A stretch of 64,000 nucleotides of DNA, from assembly GCA_030522415.1 (NCBI GenBank), contig CM060131.1, positions 10,807,203 to 10,871,202 on the forward strand, in the 5' to 3' direction. Each line of letters opens with the position of its first letter. Within the stretch, counting starts at the first letter, position 1. This stretch comes from Channallabes apus. Taxonomy: Eukaryota > Chordata > Actinopteri > Siluriformes > Clariidae. This document shows, in pieces, positions 1 to 11,334 of the stretch. The notes beneath the pieces were generated by a model, which was not told the origin of the DNA, did not search any database, and worked only from the letters and a program-made list of their open reading frames with translations. The position numbers were made by a program, and so were the translations under genes.

Positions 1-84
1 GATTATTCTTTCTAATTCTGTACAATATAAATTACACAGTGTTAGTAATTTAAGCAGAAAATGTATGAAATGGATAAACAGTTT

Positions 85-413
85 TGGAGGGGTATTGGTT
101 AGTGCTGTTACCTTGAACCTCAAGAGTCTGGGTTTGATTCCTGCCTTGGGGTCTGTGTGCATGGAGTGTGCATGTTCTCTCCTTACTTGCTGGGTTTCAT
201 CTGGGTCCTCTCGTTTCCTCCCACAGTCCAAAGATGTGCAGATCAGGCTAATCGTGCCTGTAGTGTGTGAATGAGTGTGTAAGTGTGTGTATGTTTGTGC
301 CCTGTGACGGATTGGCATTCCACCCAGGGTGTAGCCCACCTTGTGCCCCAAGTCTACTAAGATAGACTCCAGGCCCCCTCAACCCTGTATACAGAATAAG
401 GCAGTATAGAAGA
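85..413 (+). mobile_element. tRNA-derived SINE, family A (degraded)
   Basis: The left part has an A-box-like run (ttggttagtgctgt) and a B-box-like run (gggtttgattcc), as in a pol III promoter. The body carries the fish SINE landmarks gcatgttctc and cctcccacagtccaaag, and the end reads tatagaagatgaac. The same landmarks recur at 6801, 17606, 43797 and 53235. This copy is clearly diverged from the well-preserved one at 43797. I saw no target duplication. Confidence 0.8.
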
Positions 414-812
414 TGAACGGGTGGATAAATATATCATGTTAAATGCTTTTTTCCCCCTTAAACAGTGTTCTTATCAGTGCTTAAACTATTTTAAAGTGTA
501 TAGAAAAAAAATATCAGTGTCCAAGGACAGACCAATCATAGAATAACCCATTGGCTGTTCAGTGCAAAATGAATAAAAGCAAATCATTATTTAATCAGGG
601 AAGAAGAAAAAAATGTCCCTTTGTGCTGCTGTGAATCACCCTGGAGTCATTTTGTAACAGGAATTGACAGAATTACAAAGTCAGGCTCACATTGGCAGAA
701 GGTTTTGTTTGTATTCGCCATATGCCAGGGCAAACAGGCCCTACTACATTATTACACATAAACAACATACAGTACATTAGCTAAATGTCATTATGCTTTG
801 CTAGGTACTGTA
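414..812. other. Unique AT-rich spacer
   Basis: No coding frame, repeat match within the window or RNA signature was seen. It ends at the TA dinucleotide used as target by the Tc1 element that follows. Confidence 0.6.
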
Positions 813-1029
813 CAGTGGTTTGCAAAAGTATTCGGCCCCCTTGAACTTTTCCACATTTTGTCACATTACAGCCACAAACAATAATCAATTTTATTGGAAT
901 TCCACGTGAAAGACCAATACAAAGTGGTGTACACGTGAGAAGTGGAACGAAAATCATACATGATTCCAAAGATTTTTTACAAAAAAATAACTGAAAAGTG
1001 GGGTGTGCGTAATTATTCAGCCCCCTGAG

Positions 1030-2225
1030 TCAATACTTTGTAGAACCACCTTTTGCTGCAATTACAGCTGCCAGTCTTTTAGGGTGTGTCTCTACCAGCT
1101 TTGCACATCTAGAGACTGAAATCCGTCCCCATTCTTCTTTGCAAAACAGCTCCAGCTCAGTCAGATTAGATGGACAGCCTTTGTGAACAGCAGTTTTCAG
1201 ATCTTGCTACAGATTCTCGATTGGATTTAGATCTGGACTTTGACTGGGCCATTCTAACACAGGGATATGTTTTGCTTTAAACCATTCCATTGTTGCCCTG
1301 GCTTTATGTTTAGGGTCGTTGTCCTGCTGGAAGGTGAACCTCCGCCCCAGTCTCAAGTCTTTTGCAGACTCCAAGAGATTTTCTTGGAGATTGCCCTGTA
1401 TTTGACTCCATCCATCTTCCCATCAACTCTGACCAGCTTCCCTGTCCCTGCTGAAGAGAAGCACCCCCAGAGCATGATGCTGCCACCACCATATTTGACA
1501 GTGGGGATGGAGTGTTCAGAATGATGTGCAGTGTTAGTTTTCCGACACACATAGCGTTTTGCATTTTGGCCAAAAAGTTCCATTTTGGTCTCATCTGACC
1601 AGAGCACCTTCTTCCACATGTTTGCTGTGCAAACTGGACTTCTTATGGTTTTCTGTTAACAATGGCTTTCTTCTTGCCACTCTTCCATAAAGGCCAACTT
1701 TGTGCAGTGCACGACTAATAGTTGTCCTATGGACAGATTCCACCACCTGAGCTGTAGATCTCTGCAGCTCGTCCAGAGTCACCATGGGCCTCTTGGCTGC
1801 ATTTCTGATCAGCGCTCTCCTTGTTTGGCCTGTGAGTTTAGGTGGACGGCCTTGCCTTTGTAGGTTTACAGTTGTGCCATACTCCTTCCATTTCTGAATG
1901 ATCGCTTGAACAGTGTTTTGTGGGATGTTTGTCAGGGGCCAGGGGTAGCTCAGTGGTTAAGGCATTGGACTACGGTTCGGAAGATCCCAGGTTCAAACCC
2001 CACAACCACCAAGTTGCCACTGTTGGGCCCTTGAGCAAGGCCCTTAACCGTCAACTGCTCAAATGTATAATGAGATAAAAATGTAAGTTGCTCTGAATAA
2101 GAGTGTTTGCCAAATGCCTAAATGTAAATGTTCAAGGCTTTGGAAATCTTTTTGTAGCCTAAGCCTGCTTTACATTTCTCAATAACTTTATCCCTGACCT
2201 GTCTGGTGTGTTCTTTGGACTTCAT
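1030..2225 (-). pseudogene. Tc1 transposase pseudogene
   Basis: A cut-and-paste transposase of the Tc1 family, which would bind the terminal repeats and excise the element in the nucleus. The start codon at 2225 opens a helix-turn-helix N-terminus (MKSKEHTRQVRDKVI). A later segment has the first catalytic Asp motif ([12 protein letters not shown]) and the [14 protein letters not shown] motif. The C-terminus ends AAKGGSTKY, with the stop codon at 1030-1032. The frame is broken by several shifts and stops and by a SINE inserted after about 33 codons. It encodes no working protein. Confidence 0.92.
1930..2127 (+). mobile_element. tRNA-derived SINE, family C, nested in Tc1
   Basis: The head reads gtagctcagtggttaaggc (A box) and ggttcaaacccc (B box), typical of a tRNA-derived SINE. 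The body has gttgggcccttgagcaagg and the tail reads gccaaatgcctaaatgtaaatg. The interrupted transposase resumes directly afterwards. A short candidate target duplication, ATGTT, is at 1925-1929 and 2128-2132. A decayed relative lies at 7021-7135. Confidence 0.88.
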
Positions 2226-2596
2226 GGTGTTGTTGCTCCCAATATTCTCTTAGACAACGTCTGAGGCTGTCACAGAGCAGCTGTATTTGTACTGACATTA
2301 TATTACACACAGGTGCACTCTATTTAGTCATTAGCACTCATCAGGCAATGTCTATGGGCAACTGACTGCACTCAGACGAAAGGGGGCTGAATAATTACGC
2401 ACACCCCACTTTGCAGTTATTTATTTGTAAAAAATGTTTGGAATCGTGTATGATTTTCGTTCCACTTCTCACGTGTACACCACTTTGTATTGGTCTTTCA
2501 TGTGGAATTTCAATAAAATTGATTCATGTTTGTGGCTGTAATGTGACAAAATGTGGAAAAGTTCAAGGGGGCCGAATACTTTTGCAAACCACTGTA

Positions 2597-3165
2597 GCTA
2601 GGTAGCACTAGCTCATTCTGATTAAACTTGTCTTGAAAATGTTATGTTTACAGCTAATGATATCAAGTTTATCTAATCTTTAAAAATGTGGTAAATGACA
2701 AATTAAGTGCAAGCATTGACTTTTTGTGGTTAAAAGAAAAGACACATCCTTCAAAAGTATCCACGAATTCAGCACTCAACAATTCTCAAAAACAAAAACG
2801 TTTTCATTAAGCGGCTGCTGGGGGCTTTGACTGCTTCCACAAAGAAATTGGCAGTTCACACTTCATGTGTGCAAGGTCAGAGAAAAGCAACTGAGCATCA
2901 AACGAGATGAGAGAGAGAGAGAGATGATGAGGGATTTGCTCTGTTTTTACATATAGCTGAGAAAAACGGAGAGTAAGCCAAGCACCAAGCGTGTAGGACA
3001 AGAGCGGTAAAGGTCAGTGGCATTTTTTTAAAGATAATGTTAGTTTTAGTGATTCAGGGTTGCAAGCTAGATCCTTATATATAACTTTTGCTGTCACAAA
3101 AAAAGCCTTCAAGCTTTAGTGAGAAATAGCATAGAATTCCTATTTTCTTAGAATTTGTATCTGTT
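2597..3165. other. Unique spacer with short (GA)n
   Basis: No gene or recognisable mobile element was seen. A short GA run lies near 2907-2922. Minus-strand open frames here are short and show no family features. Confidence 0.55.
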
Positions 3166-3375
3166 TAAGGGTGGTATTGAGGTACAGCCCCAGATTCCCC
3201 AGTTTGATCCTGAGCTCAGTTTACTCTATGTTGAGAGTTTTGCATGGAATACATGTGTCTTTATTGGTTTCCTGTATGTCCTCTGCTTCCTTCCACTTAA
3301 GGTCACTTTGCATTACTGAGATAGACTCTGGAGCCACCAGAGTCTCAAACCTGAATAAAGTAGTAAAGAAATATT
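3166..3375 (+). mobile_element. SINE-like remnant, family B
   Basis: The segment has the body order cagtttgatcctgagctcag, then gttttgcatgg, then tttcctgtatgtcctctgc. A diverged copy of the same order occurs at 45931-46130, and inverse copies at 16845-17015 and 46215-46340. Together they define a decayed SINE-like family related in its central part to family A. The head is too decayed to assign a tRNA. Confidence 0.5.
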
Positions 3376-3933
3376 AATAATTTTGCTGCTTAGTGTAGAC
3401 ATGCTTTATACCATAATCAGGGCTAATTTATCCAGTTGGTTGTATGGCCTTGTATGAGCATTCACACAAGCAATTTAATATTTATTTAATTGTAAATAAA
3501 AAAAAAAAGGTTTGTGTTCTGCTCCTTGTCCAAAAAATATTTGTTAAAGCTTACAATTAGATTCTTTTCACCATGGCATCTTCCTTTCATGCTGTGTAAT
3601 TAGAGCCAGGACTAATTCTAGTCCTGTGTTTCTGGCACTTTTTAAAGAAAAATAAGTTTGACTGATTTGATGTGTCTCAACCTACAATGGGCCCCAGTGT
3701 GCTGCATGTCATCTTACAGCTTGTTCCTCCTCTATCGGTGAACAAGGAACCAGGATATGCATGTCAGTGTTTCATCATAAAAATATGAAATCAAACGGTT
3801 CTGGCATAAGATAGAAAAAATAGCAACAAATTTAATTGAGATAACAAGCTTAATTTACACATTTATCACATTTTCCAGGACACCTATTGTGTAAAAAAAT
3901 CACTTTCAAGTTATTTTAGACATTCAGGTGGAT
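3376..3933. other. Unique spacer
   Basis: No coding or repeat signature was seen. It ends where the DIRS terminus begins. Confidence 0.5.
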
Positions 3934-4307
3934 CGTCTCGGGTTACTTTGCTGTAACCCTGTTCCCTGAAAAGGCGGGAACGAGATGCTGCGTGAAAACA
4001 CTACGGAAATATCTTTTCATGTTGCCGGTTGTGAAGCATGTGTGTACATCAAACACGCCAAATTTTGGCTTATATAACCTCGGTCGGGTGACGTCGTCTG
4101 ATTAGACGCACCTGATGTTATAAATAGGAGTGAACTGGAAACATTCCATAGATTGATTTGTCTGAACGGACGTCCGGTCACGTGGGCAGTGCGGCATTGG
4201 GACGTAGCATCTCGCCTTTTCAGGGAACAGGGTTACAGCAAAGTAACCCGAGACATTCCCTTTCAAAGGTTACACTCAATGCTGCGTGAAAACGCTATGG
4301 GAATGAG
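3934..4307 (-). repeat. DIRS right ITR and internal complementary region
   Basis: 3934-4206 is the right terminal repeat. 4207-4307 first repeats the terminus in inverse (ending aacccgagac at 4254) and then the left-end sequence (ttccctttcaaaggttacac). A junction carrying sequence complementary to both element ends is the hallmark internal complementary region of DIRS elements. The same arrangement is present at 60037-60410. Confidence 0.85.
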
Positions 4308-5912
4308 AGTACCAACGTCGCCGCACTGCAAATGTCTGGACTCCTGAGTTGTTTAGCGTGTGTGCACAAGGCCGAGAGGTCTCAGAACTATGTCTGGGAA
4401 GCTGACTCGAGGACTCGTGAGCCCGGAGTGCATAAACATCCAGACTATAAAATCTAACAAATGTGTGCGGAGAGGACCAGCCCGCTGCATCACACACTTA
4501 TCCTCCCCCTCTTTCTTTCCTCCCCCTCTTTCTCTTTCCTCTCTCCCCCTGTCTCCCCCTTTCACTCTTTCTCTCTCTCTCTCTCTGTCGAGCTACACAT
4601 GTGGTTCCTGAGCTGCCAGTGATCCAGACTCCCTCTGCCCTCCGGACCTGTCTGATCCATCCTGGTGCCCCGTTTCTGGTTGGAGGTCTCATCGCATGGA
4701 TGCCCCGTGTGTCTCTTTAGGATGCGTCTGGTGTCTGGGGATGATTCTATCTACTTAGAAGATGGTTCTGGCCTCGACCGGTGTTGTCAGCTGTTTCTCT
4801 GAGGACTTGACAATTCGATAGTTCAGGACTGGAACTTTCTACAAGTCTATCTGAGTCTCCAATAACTACTGGACTCCATTTTACATCAACTATTATAACA
4901 TCAATTAACATCAACTATTATAGCTGAACCTAACACTTAACACTGTATAAATGCAGATCATTTCCTGCTATCTGTTTCACCCAGATGAGGATGGGTTCCC
5001 TGTTGAGTCTGGTTCCTCTCAAGGTTTCTTCCTATTACCATCTCAGGGAGTTTTTCCTTGCCACTGTCGTCCTCGGGCTTGCTCACCAGGGACTGTCTGA
5101 ACATTTTGATTCATACACATTCACATTCCACACAAATTTAAATAGTTCTTTTGATTGTGTAAAGCTGTTTTGAGACAATGTCAATTGTTAAAAGCGCTAT
5201 ACAAATAAAACTGAATTGAATTGAAAACTGAATTATTGCAGGGGAATACCTCTAGCTAGTGCAATAGATGAAGCAATCCCCCTGGTTGAATGAGCCCTGA
5301 TTCCTAGAGGCGAAGTGAGCCTACGTGCCTCGTAGGAGAGAGCAATAGTATCTCTCACCCAGTGTGACAAGGTCTGTGTAGTGGCCCCCCGGTTGCGGCC
5401 TCCATAGCATAAAAAGAGCTGCTCTGATTTACGCCACTGGCTGGTGCAGTGGACGTAGATCCGAAGAGCACATACTGGTCACAGTGGTGAAGTTTCTCCT
5501 GCTCCGAAGCTGTGAAAGGCAGAGGACAGAAGTCTTCAAGAACAACAGGGTGCATGGTTGAAAATGGAACTTTCGGAAGATAGTTCGGGTGAGGATGCAA
5601 AATGGCCTTGACTACCCCAGCGGCAAAGTCCAGGCAGGATGGGGAGACTGACAAGGCGCGCAGATTTCCAATCCTCTTCAGAGAGGTAATGGCCATAAGA
5701 AAAACCATCTTGAGAGTCAGAAGCCTGTCAGGCGCTGACTCTAGTGGTTCAAAAGTAGTGTCAATTAGACCTTCGAGCACGATAGATAAATCCCATGAAG
5801 GGGTCGTGGTTCTAGTGGGTGGCCTCAACCGTTTAGCTCCACGAATAAAACGGGCAACTAAAGGGTGTTTTCCTACAGTAAGCCCTTCAATCGTAACGTG
5901 GCAGTCTGAAAT
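4276..5912 (-). pseudogene. DIRS tyrosine recombinase pseudogene, split
   Basis: Would integrate the circular DIRS DNA copy. The upstream piece (about 5226-5912) has PLVARFIRGAKRLRPPT, a SLKRIGNLRALSV segment carrying the first catalytic Arg, and FTASEQEKLHH. The downstream piece (4276-4497) has CDAAGWSSPHTFVRFYSLD, whose RFY contains the likely nucleophile Tyr. Between them lies about 0.7 kb of unrelated repeat. The segment that should hold the H-x-x-R box (near 5290-5320) is mutated, and frames shift several times. Inactive. Confidence 0.82.
4500..5222 (+). mobile_element. Insertion with a LINE-like 3' tail (tail family 1)
   Basis: This segment interrupts the recombinase. It starts with a pyrimidine-rich tract (about 4500-4590). 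It then holds a body also seen diverged at 9345-9535 (tctgccctccggacctg). The last 250 bp are gatgggttccctgttgagtc, tcaaggtttcttcctattac and gacaatgtcaattgttaaaa, ending in attgaattgaa. The same tail occurs at 12146 and 63562 (inverse) and at 18285. It is probably a non-autonomous or truncated non-LTR element. I cannot name the family with certainty. Confidence 0.65.
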
Positions 5913-5913
5913 A

Positions 5914-6360
5914 CAGGGCCGGTTCTAGACCAGACCATATGAACCACACACCGAGAAACCCGGACATGCACGCGCACGCGGCTACGTGTTAAATCTCTCC
6001 TTTTACACCAGATTTTAAGTGTCTCCTAACCATAACCCAAATTTAAGTGTCTGTATTAACGCCGCTTTACCTGAGCAGTTCGGTGGTTGGAACAAACAAT
6101 TAAAATGACACTGAACCCCAGGACTGACCTGTTGCTAGCTATCGTTAGCTATGTAGCTCGGCTGTGACAGGATTCAGAACAGTAACTTACACACTATAAA
6201 GTTGTGTATACAGACAGACAGAGGAATTATTTCAGTAACTTGTGTTAGCTGTTTACTCACCAGAATTTATAAGGAATGTTCCAGGAGCTTCATGTCCATC
6301 CTCACAGCCTTCTGGTCTCTGACGTTACACCAGATTTCCCATGAGCACTTGCGCAGGGCA
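5914..6360. other. Possible MITE fragment
   Basis: It begins with cagggccggttctagacc at the point where the DIRS relic stops. The inverse of that end appears at about 42276-42302 (tctggtctagaacagccctg), which suggests a terminal inverted repeat of a MITE. I could not find the second end here. The interior is non-coding and rich in gctagc/gttagc words. Confidence 0.35.
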
Positions 6361-6728
6361 ATTTACTAAATTATTTAAGTTTTTCTTGTTAAACATAAAG
6401 AATATTGAGTTGGAATGAGTGATAATTGTAGTTCTTTAAACTAATCAGCATTAATTACTCCATTACCAAATATTTTGATTGAAATGTATCAAAAATATTA
6501 AGTGGATGTTAAAAATATAATTCAGTTAGTCAAATACTAATTTCTATTTGTGAAATAAACTTAAATTATAGTGTAAATTGAAGACAAACAGAACAGTAGT
6601 TTTTTTAGGCATTTATTTTGATTTGTCTAACTCAAACAATCATGTATGTGACTTTTAGAGATTTTATTAAGGTAACATAACCTGTTTATTACTGTGAAAT
6701 TTACAAGGCCACAGAATCATTTTTTAGA

Positions 6729-6730
<2 letters not shown>
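6361..6730. other. Unique AT-rich spacer
   Basis: No gene, repeat or structure was seen before the TA array. Confidence 0.5.

Positions 6731-6800
<70 letters not shown>
6731..6800. repeat. (TA)n microsatellite
   Basis: About 35 uninterrupted TA units, directly followed by a SINE end. The open frame across it is a repeat artefact. Confidence 0.97.
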
Positions 6801-6803
<3 letters not shown>

Positions 6804-6921
6804 TTCATCTTCTATACCACTTTATCCTGTATTAGGGTCGCGGGGACCTGGAGCCTATCCGTGAATCAAACCCGGACCCTGGAGGTGCAAGGCGACAGTG
6901 CTAACCACTACACCACTGTGA
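6801..6921 (-). mobile_element. SINE family A, internally deleted
   Basis: Read on the minus strand it has the head (tagtggttagcactgtcgcc, then a B-box-like run) and then jumps directly to the 3' end (ccgcgaccctaatacagg, tatagaagatgaatg). The central body is missing. A neighbouring TA array at the 3' end is usual for SINE tails. Confidence 0.78.
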
Positions 6922-7020
6922 TTAATGATTAATACTAATAATTGAATAAAAATATTGTTCTTGGTACAATATTACGTATTACTAAACTGATGAATTGATG
7001 GCTTATTTTATTGATTGCAA

Positions 7021-7135
7021 AATCAATAACTGATCCCAAGTCCCGGGTTCAAACCCAAGCACCAACAAGTTGCTACCATTGGGCCCTTGATCAAGGCCCT
7101 TAAATTTTCAGCTGAAACATTAAAAGACACTTTTG
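7021..7135 (+). mobile_element. SINE family C, partial
   Basis: It carries cgggttcaaaccc (B box), ccaacaagttgctaccattg and ggcccttgatcaaggccc, matching the element at 1930-2127. The A-box part and the 3' tail are missing or decayed. Confidence 0.72.
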
Positions 7136-7446
7136 GGGTCCTCTGGGTCCTATGTTAACTTGTTAAAGAAATAGTACTATATAGGCCCTTTCATACAAAG
7201 CACCACTGTGAAGCTAAGTCACTTTTATACCGATGTGTGTTATTCATAGCTATTAACTAATCTTTAAGAGTTAAATAATAAAATGTACTGTAAATGTTGC
7301 TATCGTTCTATAATGTCCTGTAAGATTTCCTGTAAGATGATAAGTTTTATATGAACCCGTGTCCACAAAAGGCTTGTAGTGATGCTGGTTCATTAAACAT
7401 TCCAAGAATATATTTGAATAATAATTTTATGCATCATTCATCTTGT

Positions 7447-7484
<38 letters not shown>

Positions 7485-8089
7485 AATAAAATAGGCGTAT
7501 TAATGTCTCATTTAAAATTCTTCTTATAACATAAATATCTTGACGGATGCTAATGATTCCACTATAATATTAGCAAATGTTATACACCATTGCAGATTAA
7601 ATTGAATGCTAAAATGTTTGGATAGAATATGCACTAGTGCAGTTTTAGTTTTGAAGCTGGAATTAAGCCAGTATTTGCTTCCTCAGTGTCTGTCTCCTCT
7701 AGCTAACCCACAGCCCATCTGCCTCTAAGGGCTTTAAATGACCCAGGCATCACATAGCTGTATATGTCCATATGTGCTGCTCGATGCAATTCATTGGAGT
7801 GTAACTGATTGCACATTCCACAGTCTGTGTCTGCTGAACTGGTCCCAAGATATAGAAATATATTATCCAATTAAGTTTGCAGGAGATCTAAAGATTGTTA
7901 ATGCATATTCTAAATACATGAACAACTGTTCTGCCAATCAGCTAACCATGTAGCATTACATAATGTACAGTAGATACGATTCAAGAGCATCCATTCAAAT
8001 CAACCATCAGGATGAGGACAAAAATCTCATCAAGCTGGGGTGAAAATAGTTTAAAATTTTTGCCAGATCTATATGGTCAAAAGGTGGAA
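7136..8089. other. Unique non-coding stretch with (ATT)n
   Basis: It contains an ATT trinucleotide array at about 7447-7481. The rest shows no coding potential or repeat match. Confidence 0.6.
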
Positions 8090-8535
8090 ATAATTAACCC
8101 TTGGAGCACTTATGTAATCTCATAAATTTCTTTGTATGTCTCTACTTTATCCATTTTAGAGTAGCCTCAGCTAATTAATTGTCCCAGGGTTGAATCCCAA
8201 ATAGTGTAAAATGGAAAGCGTAGCACGGCCGATAGCAGGGGTTGGTTTACAGTAGAGAGGATTTGGTATTCAACCTTGTGTTAGAAGATTATCACAGTTG
8301 ATTTTTAGCTTGTGTTTAGTCATGAACGAAAAGTGAGGTGAGTCAGGAAACTGTCAGCGTGTTGGTGGAAACTCATGTTCATCAGCAGTGACTAGCAGTA
8401 ATGACAAATTGAAGCATAACACAGACAGTTCAAAGGCAAATTGGAACAAATTAGAAGCAATTACTAAGGAGATGAATTGTTGTTTAAGATGACATAACAT
8501 TATCATATGTGTTTTCTTGCGGAAAGTGTTCTGTG
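8090..8535 (+). repeat. Ancient dispersed repeat D, copy 1
   Basis: It shares ordered blocks with 23848-24200 and 52725-53125. They are a B-box-like gggttgaatccca, then aaatggaaagc, then a gagaggatttggtattcaacc-like block, then attactaaggagat and taacattatcatatgtgttt. The B-box-like block suggests a tRNA-derived head. Copies are strongly diverged and lie on the same strand. Confidence 0.6.
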
Positions 8536-9344
8536 ACTAATCTGTTTCCAGCAATACAGAGCACCACTGAATATTTGAGCGGTACACAGTACCAGGCCAT
8601 ACAAGCCAACTTTTAATTATGAATCTCAGTGAGTTTGATCATGTCATATGTCAGTTTATGCACTTTAAAATACATATAATTGTTTTAAAACAACAAAAAT
8701 GGAACATCTTGTGAGTGGCAATTATGGAGGTTGATGTACCTTAAGAGGTAAGAGAAGAATGGCCTGGATGGTAATTTACTCTTTACGCAAGCTCATCTAC
8801 TCTTTACAACCATGCTGAGTGGGGAAAAAAACCCATCTCAGAATGGACAGCACATCAAACCATGAGATGGATGGCCTACAACAGTAGAAGGCTCGATTGC
8901 TTCCACTGTGATCCACATTGGTTACAGAGTCAACAAAACTACACACTTGAATAAGCCAGGTTTGGTAAGCCATAACAAAATATGTTACTACCAGGGTTCC
9001 TTATGTTCTCTCTGAGGGCCCTTTGTTTAATATTTGATAAACTACAGCCTGTCCTTTTCATGTTAAAGAATGCTTTTTTCTATAGTAAACTATTTAAAAA
9101 ATAAGAAAATACTTTTAATTAATACAACATTGTATTTATAAAAACTATTCACTGTACTTTGATGATGGTCAAGTATAATACTTGTGTAATAAAATGTGTG
9201 AAAATCTTATGCCACTTCCAAGAGGTGCTTTATTTTCTCAATATACTGTAGAAGAAACTAAAATGTTACTGCTAATTTTAGTAAATACTGTCTTTTCTTA
9301 TGCTCTTATCACAATGTAGGATAAGAGCATACTGTACCTAATAA
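8536..9344. other. Unique non-coding stretch
   Basis: AT-rich, with no coding exon or mobile-element signature recognised. Confidence 0.5.
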
Positions 9345-9535
9345 CCTGTTTCTCTCTCTCTCTCCTGTTGTAATGTACAGTATGTGTCCTCCTGTTATCT
9401 GATGTGATGTCAGGGCCTGATCGTGACACACTTCTACTGCTCTGACTCCTCTTACCCTCTGGACCTGCCTGATTCATCCTGAGGCTCTATTTCTGTTCTT
9501 GTACCTCATCTTCTACTACTGTTCTTGCTCCTATG
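9345..9535 (+). repeat. Fragment related to the 4560-4700 repeat body
   Basis: A CT-rich start is followed by tgctctgactcctcttaccc and tctggacctgcctgattcat, which parallel the body at 4615-4670. It lacks the 3' tail and is diverged. Confidence 0.5.
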
Positions 9536-9718
9536 GTTACCATAAAGATTTGCAGCAAAAGGTTTGAAGCAAGGGTGAGGCCTGGTAATATATATGAACA
9601 TTTTACATATATTGGGATTGAACAACTAAATTTTCTACAGGCGAAAAAGAAAAAGTTTCTACATCAAGTACTGAAAACACAAATGGTGAAATATAATGTC
9701 AAAATAGTTTTGGTGATA

Positions 9719-10735
9719 CAGTGGGAGCCACGTCAAAAAGCCGCCTGGAGCATGACAGGTCCATGACAGAACCATGACAAGTCCATGCTTGATCCATGCA
9801 TGGAATGTGATCCCCTGCAATGACGCAGTTAACGATGGCTCGCCCCATAAACGCCCCCTTGCGCTTTCTAAAAAGATGGTTGCAATGCTGTATAATCCCG
9901 CCAGGTGGAGCATTGACTGGCACAGTTAATTGCAGTGTCTATGCCGTATACTATGTTCAATATATAACATAACTTACGTCAACATAGTTTCATAAATAGA
10001 TGATGTGGGGAAAAAAAGAGAAGAAAAAAAGATTAATAAAACAGATTTAAATAAGTCAATACAAAATGTATGATGCTTATGCTATTTTTAATAAATTAAT
10101 TAATTAAACTACTTATTGCAATATTTTTCAAGACATCCGTAATAATCCTTAAAGACACGGTAACATCTGTAATTTATCTATACCGATCGTTGTAGGTACG
10201 GAATACAAATGCGGGCTATGTACAGTACAGTATTTTACATCATGGTGTATTTTATCTATTTCCATTTAATACACTGGTAGATAATATTTTGCTGCAAAGT
10301 AAAGCTTAAAATTTAACTTTTGCTTGGATTTGTTTTCATTATTTTTTTATGTTTTTGCTTATGTTTTTTTCGATGATAGTCAAAATTGGCATATCAAATC
10401 GATGTAATGATGGCGCATAATATCTGGAACAAATATCTGTCCATACGGGTCAGTATTTCTTTAGTCATTTAAGCAGCATACTGTAACGTTCCCACATCAA
10501 AGAACTGATGGGGCATTAATCACTTATCACAACTGTTAATAGATGCGGCAGCAGAGACAGATTAAATCACCATTAACATTCACACTTGAAAACAATACTA
10601 AAACAACAAAAAAGTTCTAGAGGGTTAGCGCCTGTTATCGCAGGACAGGAATCACCTACAGGATACTACTGTATTTTTCACCGCTTGTATTTTTGCCTTA
10701 GTTTCATTTGGTTTTTACGCGATTTCATGTGTTAC

Positions 10736-10790
<55 letters not shown>

Positions 10791-11210
10791 AGAGAGGGCT
10801 TATATTGTGATTTGTCCAAGGTTACTAAAACCTGGCTTACTACTACTAATAAACAATATTTCAATGTAACCCGATAACACAACAAATTATATACTCCGAA
10901 ACGTTTATTTGAACATTTAAAAATATATACAAAAAACATAAATATAAAAACAATCAACAATTATTGTTAAAGTCAGCCCGTGGCAAGATTAAGTTTACGG
11001 GGCTTCTCAGTCTTTCGTTAATTGTACTTGTGACTCGAAACCAATATTATTAAAGATGCACTGTTGTATTAGGCATGGCTATTTTGTAATGTTCAGCAAA
11101 ATGAATACTGTCTATGGTTCGGATATACTGTGAATGTCTCAAAGTCATGACAAGTCTCTTCAGATCTTTCTGCACTAATGTTATCGTGGTGTAAATTATT
11201 AACATATTGA
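9719..11210 (+). mobile_element. Unclassified TIR element E, copy 1 (left part only)
   Basis: It starts after TA with CAGTGGGAGCCACGTC, the same end as the element at 39860. The two copies stay alignable through gatcccctgcaatgacgcag, ctaaaaagatggttgcaatg, the 500-bp module (10298-10800) and tctgaaacgttcatttgaac-like sequence to about 11210. The right terminus (GTGGCTCCCACTG) is absent. No transposase-like frame was found. The left 200 bp are GC-richer than the rest. Confidence 0.75.
10737..10787. repeat. (GT)n microsatellite
   Basis: About 25 GT units followed by gcgagagagagg. The same dinucleotide block sits at the matching place in both modules of the second copy (40814-40850 and 41440-41515). 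Confidence 0.95.
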
Positions 11211-11228
11211 TTCACTTGCAGACAAAAT

Positions 11229-11292
11229 TGTGTGTGTGTGTGTGTGTGTGTGCTCTCCGTTAACGTCTTTCTTTCTTTCTTTCTTTCTTTCT
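11229..11292. repeat. (GT)n and (CTTT)n microsatellites
   Basis: GT units at 11229-11251 and a CTTT tetranucleotide run at about 11265-11292. Confidence 0.93.
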
Positions 11293-11334
11293 ATTTTTTT
11301 CAAAAAGCTATAACTCCATAATCCATTTCATATA

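Larger units (their letters stand above)
813..2594 (-). mobile_element. Tc1-like DNA transposon 1, inactive
   Basis: The element is flanked by TA on both sides (811-812 and 2595-2596). It starts with CAGTGGTTTGCAAAAG and ends with the reverse complement CTTTTGCAAACCACTG. The two ends match as inverted repeats of roughly 200 bp (about 813-1025 and 2386-2594). The transposase relic reads on the minus strand. A SINE is inserted in the coding part at 1930-2127, which explains a length near 1.8 kb instead of the usual 1.6 kb. Confidence 0.95.
3934..5913 (-). mobile_element. DIRS-type retrotransposon A, 3' part only
   Basis: Read on the minus strand, the order is tyrosine recombinase, internal complementary region, then right inverted terminal repeat. 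This is the 3' half of a DIRS element. The terminus at 3934 reads cgtctcgggttactttgctg and reappears inverted at 4214-4254. Gag, reverse transcriptase and RNase H are absent. The upstream edge at 5913 is abrupt and abuts a different terminal-repeat-like sequence. The recombinase gene is split by an insertion at about 4500-5222. DIRS elements integrate by recombinase and normally leave no target duplication, in line with none being visible. Confidence 0.85.

Noticed and set aside
1267..1524. Plus-strand frame inside Tc1 element 1
   Set aside because: Shadow of the minus-strand transposase relic.
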